Of a stretch of DNA of 64,000 nt, positions 60,276 through 64,000 are shown one piece after another; the first letter of the stretch is position 1, and each line of letters begins with the position of its first letter. The stretch is from Halocatena halophila (GTDB lineage Archaea; Halobacteriota; Halobacteria; Halobacteriales; Haloarculaceae): the NCBI GenBank assembly GCA_027563145.1, contig CP071308.1, forward strand, positions 1-64,000, read 5' to 3'. Position numbers and translations under genes: made by a program. The notes under the pieces are model-generated. The model ran no database searches and was not told where the DNA came from. It was given only the letters and a program-made list of their open reading frames with translations.

Positions 60276-61878
60276 ATGAATGCAGTGGCCTCACTTGAAA
60301 TGGGACTTAACAACGCACAGAAACGGCTCGAAACAGCATCATCACTCGTCACGTTCGTTCGACAGCTACATCCAACACTGCTCCTCCAAAACGCAGACGA
60401 CACGGAGTTTGAGACACGAACATACGACGCAACACCACTCGTTCGGGCACTGTTCTGCCGTGAGCTCGCCGGCCTCTCGTGGAACGGGCTCTATGAGTAC
60501 CTCTCGACCGACGAGCGAGCCGTCCGCCTGGGCTTCGATCCCGCGAAATTCGGGACGTACAACACGGCCCCGACGCGCCAAACGCTCACGACTGCGTGGG
60601 ATGTGGGCCTCTCAGATGAGATCAAGCGTGCTATTCTCTCGTTGAGCGAGCGCTTCGTCGCTGCCGCCTATCAGAACGATGCTGCACTCGATCTCCGGCC
60701 ACCACGGCACGTCGACGAGTCCGAGTCTGATCTTCGTGGCCGTCATGTTGGCGAATTCTCGAATGAGCAGATTCGAACACACGTTCGACACGCGCGGGAG
60801 ACGGTCTTCGGAGCGTTCGACTCTGGACGGGCAGCGAACGCGACGTATCCCGACAGCCGGTTTGACGAACTCCAAGCACTGATGGTGCTGGGTGGCTGTG
60901 GCACGCCGCAGGGCCAATCACGAATGGAGAATTTCTTCGGCGAGGACTACACCCCCCCACGGCGATACCCACCTCCGGACGATCAAGAACTATTCACAGG
61001 CGCAGATTCAAGCGGGCTTCGAGCAGTCGATCGAGAATCTCCTCGATGCCGTGAATCACCTCCAGATCCTCCAACCACCCGTCACCGTTGCCATTGATAT
61101 CACGACGTTGCCCTACCATACTGAGGACGACTTACCCAGCGATGTCAGCGGGATCGATGACTCGGGAGAGATGGCCTACAAATTCGCGACCCTCTCGTTA
61201 GTCGGCAAGAGCATGCCGATTGTCTTCGCCGTTGAGCCAGTGATCGAGAGTTCAGCGTGGGACGATAATTTCACACATCAGTACCATCGAACGGTCCGAC
61301 GGCTGGTGCAACGAGCCCAGGAGTTCGTCTCGATTGACCTCGTTCTCGCAGACCGAGGATTTGAATCGTTCCAGGTCTATCAAACTCTCGATAACCTGGA
61401 TGTCACCTATCTCTTTCCCAAGGTCGAACGATCACCCGAGAAAACGTACATTGACGAGATGGAACAGGAAGGACAAGATGTGGCCGTCGAACAGGCGATG
61501 GTCAGAGCCAGACATGGGAGCCATGAGTGTCGAGTACTGTTCGTCTCGGGTCGGAATAGTGACACACAACCATTCATCACGAACAAACGGATCATTGCCG
61601 AGCACGCAGCAGCGTGGGTGAATCACTACGCCAATCGGTGGTGGATTGAAGCTGAGTATCAATCAATCAAACAGGAGTTTCTCGCACGAACATCCTCCAA
61701 AGATCATACCCTGCGATTCTACTACTTCGTGTTCGGTATCCTCATGTACAACGTCTGGCGGCTCACGGATGTGATGCTGAAAGCGACAGTCTCACGGGAG
61801 TTGACGACTGCTCTGCCAGTCGGGAAAGCGGTGGATAGAGTGACAGCTCTCTCCAACCACCCCAATATGAACGACTGA
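60276..61878 (+). pseudogene. Transposase of IS copy 3, frameshifted
   Basis: Two frames together cover a 530-aa relative of copies 1 and 2. The first runs from ATG 60276 to the segment FFGEDYTP; the second continues HGDTHLRTIKNYSQAQIQ to the end. The shift lies in a run of seven C at 60952-60958, where six would keep the frame. The DDE and YREK (YANRWWIEAEYQSIK) motifs are intact in the second frame. Diverged from copies 1/2 by roughly a quarter of residues by eye. Inactive unless the slip is corrected. Confidence 0.85.
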
Positions 61879-61981
61879 CACCGGAGACAAATCGTGGACC
61901 AACGCCATTCCTGATACGTCCATCTGGGCTGCTTTATCTCTACGATAGATAAGAGAACAAAAGTTGCTGAGGAGCTATTCA

Positions 61982-62001
61982 CGTTTACACTCCGAAGTTA
62001 G
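61982..62001 (+). repeat. Right terminal repeat of IS copy 3
   Basis: CGTTTACACTCCGAAGTTAG is the exact reverse complement of the left end of copy 2 (54630), confirming the IS boundary about 100 bp after the transposase stop. Confidence 0.8.
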
Positions 62002-62046
62002 GGCTGGGTGAGATGTTCGCCGTCGACGAGGAGAGTAGGGACTTTG

Positions 62047-62094
62047 GCCTTAGTCAACAATCGGTGGACGATAGAGGGCATCTTGTTGACTAAG
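62047..62094 (+). repeat. Hairpin element, copy B
   Basis: CTTAGTCAACA and TTGTTGACTAAG form the stem; the loop ATCGGTGGACGATAGAGGG matches the reverse complement of copy A at 59491-59540. It lies 46 bp beyond the IS end. Confidence 0.65.
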
Positions 62095-62303
62095 ACTCTG
62101 TCCTCAATCCTGCCGGTTTATTATAGAAGTCAGAAATCCACCTGTGCTCCGTGCCGATCGGGACGTACCCGAACTCCTCCTTAGTTGCGTGTTTCTGTAT
62201 ATTCACGCAACTCAGCTATAACCACCCCTCTGAGACACACTATTCCGTCACGTTCATGGATGAGCCACTGGGGTCCCACTGCTGGCAGCCAGCGATGAGG
62301 GGA

Positions 62304-63242
62304 CTAGCGGTCCCTGTCGGTGCAGTACTGTCCCAGCGCGATCAACCGCTGGCGCTGGGGCGTATCAGGCAGCGTCTCAAGGGCCGTCACCGCCTCAGTG
62401 GCGAGGGTATGCATCCGGCGGCGAGCGTATTCGAAACTGCCAGTCTCTTCGAAGATGGCCTGGACGGTCTCGATATCTTCAGTCGTCGTCTCCTCGGCTG
62501 GTGTGTCGAGGATCTCGTAGACGCGCTCGTCATCGGCGTAGATCGCCATCAGCGTGCGTTTGCCTGTCCGCACATCGGTGCCGATCGTGTCTCGCCCTTT
62601 TCCTGCCTCGAAATCCAGCAGATCATCCCGGATCTGGAACGCTGGCCACAGTGCGCTGTACCCATCGATACCAAGGTCGGTGTCGGTCAATCGTTGCGGG
62701 AGCTCCAAACAGAGCTCGAACAGTGCACCCGTCTTGTGCTCGACCATATCAAGATACTCTCCCTCGGTGACGTCACGACGATCAGCCAGTGCGAAATCCA
62801 GTTGTTGTCCAACGGTCATTTCGCGGACGGCCTCGGCGGCCAGCGTCGTTCCACGCTCTGGGATGAGCGCCACCGCGTGGGCCAACAACATATCGCCGAT
62901 GTTCACCGCCTCAGCCTCCCCGTATTCGGCCCAGAACGTGGGCTCCTCGCGGCGCACCTGGTCACCATCAACCAGATCATCGTGGATGAGCGAAAACGTG
63001 TGCAGCAATTCGACTGCTGCCGCGCAATCATCGAGTGGCTGCTGATCGAGTCCACATAGCTCGCCGGCAAGCAGTACGAGACCGGGCCGCAGCCGCTTGC
63101 CGCCCGTCTCGACCTGATACTGCAGCCGCTCTCGGTACCGCTGGTTCCACAACGAGCGCTCGATGCTCGCATCGATCATTGGCCGGACCTCCTCGGCCAG
63201 CCACGTGGAGATCTCATCGGGCTGGGACTGTGTCGGTGGCAT
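62304..63242 (-). CDS. Polyprenyl (geranylgeranyl-type) diphosphate synthase
   Basis: From ATG 63242 it encodes 312 aa. GGKRLRPGLVLLAGEL opens the core, the first aspartate motif HDDLVDGD is at 87-94 and the second DDLLDFE at 206-212. These bind the allylic substrate through magnesium. The residues before the first motif (HTFSLIHDD) suggest a C15-C20 product, consistent with GGPP synthase, but chain length cannot be fixed from sequence. It lies downstream of the terpene synthase on the same strand and would supply its substrate. Confidence 0.92.
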   Translation of the reverse strand: MPPTQSQPDEISTWLAEEVRPMIDASIERSLWNQRYRERLQYQVETGGKRLRPGLVLLAGELCGLDQQPLDDCAAAVELLHTFSLIHDDLVDGDQVRREEPTFWAEYGEAEAVNIGDMLLAHAVALIPERGTTLAAEAVREMTVGQQLDFALADRRDVTEGEYLDMVEHKTGALFELCLELPQRLTDTDLGIDGYSALWPAFQIRDDLLDFEAGKGRDTIGTDVRTGKRTLMAIYADDERVYEILDTPAEETTTEDIETVQAIFEETGSFEYARRRMHTLATEAVTALETLPDTPQRQRLIALGQYCTDRDR

Positions 63243-63247
63243 CGATC

Positions 63248-63470
63248 TCACTCCGCATGGCGATATCGGACCGTTTCTTTCGACCACGCCAAATTCCCTG
63301 CAAGACATCGTCCAAATACCTCGTAGTAGGCAGCAAGGTCGAACCGCCACGTCATCGTCGTGGAGCGTCTGAACGACGGCTTCGAACCGGTCGCAGCCGC
63401 CAGGGCGATTTTCGAAGTGCTGGCAGAGTTCGACCAGGCAAAGGACATGTCGTTTCTCCTCGACCAAACG
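63248..63470 (-). pseudogene. 3' remnant of a second terpene synthase
   Basis: The last part reads DLAAYYEVFGRCLAGNLAWSKETVRYRHAE and a stop. GNLAWSxETxRY is the typical C-terminal segment of bacterial-type class I terpene synthases and parallels GYLTWCQETSRY of the intact neighbour. Upstream, in another frame, a helical run FENRPGGCDRFEAVVQTLHDDD fits the preceding region. The 5' portion is gone. Confidence 0.55.
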
Positions 63471-63498
63471 GGAACGTTGTTGGGAGAGAAAGCTAGTG

Positions 63499-64000
63499 TC
63501 ATGAGGGGCTAGTCCAAGATTGGTATCGAGATGTTTCCTGACACCACGTCAGGTATCCCTGTATCCACTGTTCAAGCACCGTCTGATAGCTAGGGAGGGA
63601 AGTATCCGTATCAGAATCGGTAGGAAGGCGCTGAGAACGACTTTCGAATCGCTGAATTTCAGCAGTAAGCATCTTTTTAGCCTCCTCAACGGCGTCCTGG
63701 AGCGAACAGTCCTGTTCATTCCGTATAACGACAACGAGGTTGTTCACCTCGTCATGAGCTAACTCTTTAGGAAGAGAGTAGATATCGTTTGTCCACGCAA
63801 AGATGTTGGCCGCCGTCTCTCGAAGGATGGTGACATCTTCATCGTTGTATACAGAAGAAGATAAGCCAAGATCTCTTGCGATTTCACATAGTGCAAATAC
63901 AATACCTGAACCAACTGAATCCCTTCGGTGCTCCATATAGACATCGAGAGGAGGGACTTGGGCTTTGGCTCGATTGCGCGCTTCCCATCGTTGGCCAGCA
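63499..64000 (-). CDS. Class I terpene synthase (5' end outside window)
   Basis: The frame is open to the window edge; 167 codons are visible. The magnesium-binding NSE triad appears as NDIYSLPKE in FAWTNDIYSLPKELAHDEVNNLVVV, followed by the usual QDCSLQDAVEEA helix and the C-terminal WCQETSRYQ. The upstream residues DVYMEHRRDSVGSGIVFAL match the conserved helix G break. The DDxxD motif should lie further upstream. Product unknown; a sesqui- or diterpene fits the adjacent prenyl synthase. Confidence 0.88.
   Translation of the reverse strand, partial: AGQRWEARNRAKAQVPPLDVYMEHRRDSVGSGIVFALCEIARDLGLSSSVYNDEDVTILRETAANIFAWTNDIYSLPKELAHDEVNNLVVVIRNEQDCSLQDAVEEAKKMLTAEIQRFESRSQRLPTDSDTDTSLPSYQTVLEQWIQGYLTWCQETSRYQSWTSPS

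Noticed and set aside
60071..60403. Minus-strand 110-codon ORF overlapping transposase copy 3
   Set aside because: The 5' half is antisense to the transposase; only a short downstream part has coding character, so at most it is a fragment.

Overview
The window reads as part of a haloarchaeal secondary replicon (plasmid or megaplasmid). The proteins are acidic. It carries archaeal markers: a TFB-type transcription factor, three different Orc1/Cdc6 initiators, haloarchaeal short tyrosine recombinase, TRAM protein and type I-B-like CRISPR repeats. Base composition is uneven, with AT-rich control regions and much gene debris, as expected for an accessory replicon. No rRNA or complete tRNA gene was seen.

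Layout. 1-7.3 kb: a RecA/RadA-like protein lacking the P-loop with a small partner, Orc1/Cdc6 no. 1, a CYTH protein, an ABC exporter, a decayed tnpB, an eroded second copy of the RadA-like pair, a second CYTH gene and a haloarchaeal family gene. 7.3-19.1 kb: a provirus-like zone of many very small zinc-knuckle proteins in tightly overlapping operons, small winged-helix regulators, a TFB, an AstE/AspA-like hydrolase and five copies of a 48-bp promoter element, each reading out into a different gene. 19.2-35.3 kb: a type IV secretion/conjugation-like module (small membrane protein, VirB6-like polytopic protein, VirB4-like ATPase, VirD4/TraG-like coupling ATPase), bordered by two related signal-peptide/stalk/C-terminal-anchor surface proteins and a Tat lipoprotein with a beta-helix-like fold. 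A TGT-like TIM-barrel candidate lies downstream of the ATPases.

35.5-45.4 kb: replication and partition. Two further Orc1/Cdc6 genes each sit among their own family of short repeats (TGTCGARTGG around the first, GAAGCAGAAGAAGTGGTGG around the second), with perfect AT-rich inverted repeats that look like unwinding elements, followed by parA and a ribbon-helix-helix partner behind a repeat-rich leader. 45.4-49.7 kb: mostly debris (four broken genes) and a pair of divergent, decaying CRISPR arrays with no cas genes in view. 49.7-51 kb: a TRAM protein and a tyrosine recombinase. 51-64 kb: three copies of one IS (YREK-type DDE transposase) scattered through a terpenoid locus (polyprenyl diphosphate synthase, class I terpene synthase running off the window, a prenylcysteine-oxidase-like flavoprotein, an NTF2/SnoaL-like protein) with pseudogene fragments of the same gene types.

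Together the genes support autonomous replication, partition and probably transfer of a mobile replicon, with virus-like cargo and a terpenoid cassette damaged by IS activity. All assignments come from reading motifs, reading frames and repeats in the sequence; no database search was run.
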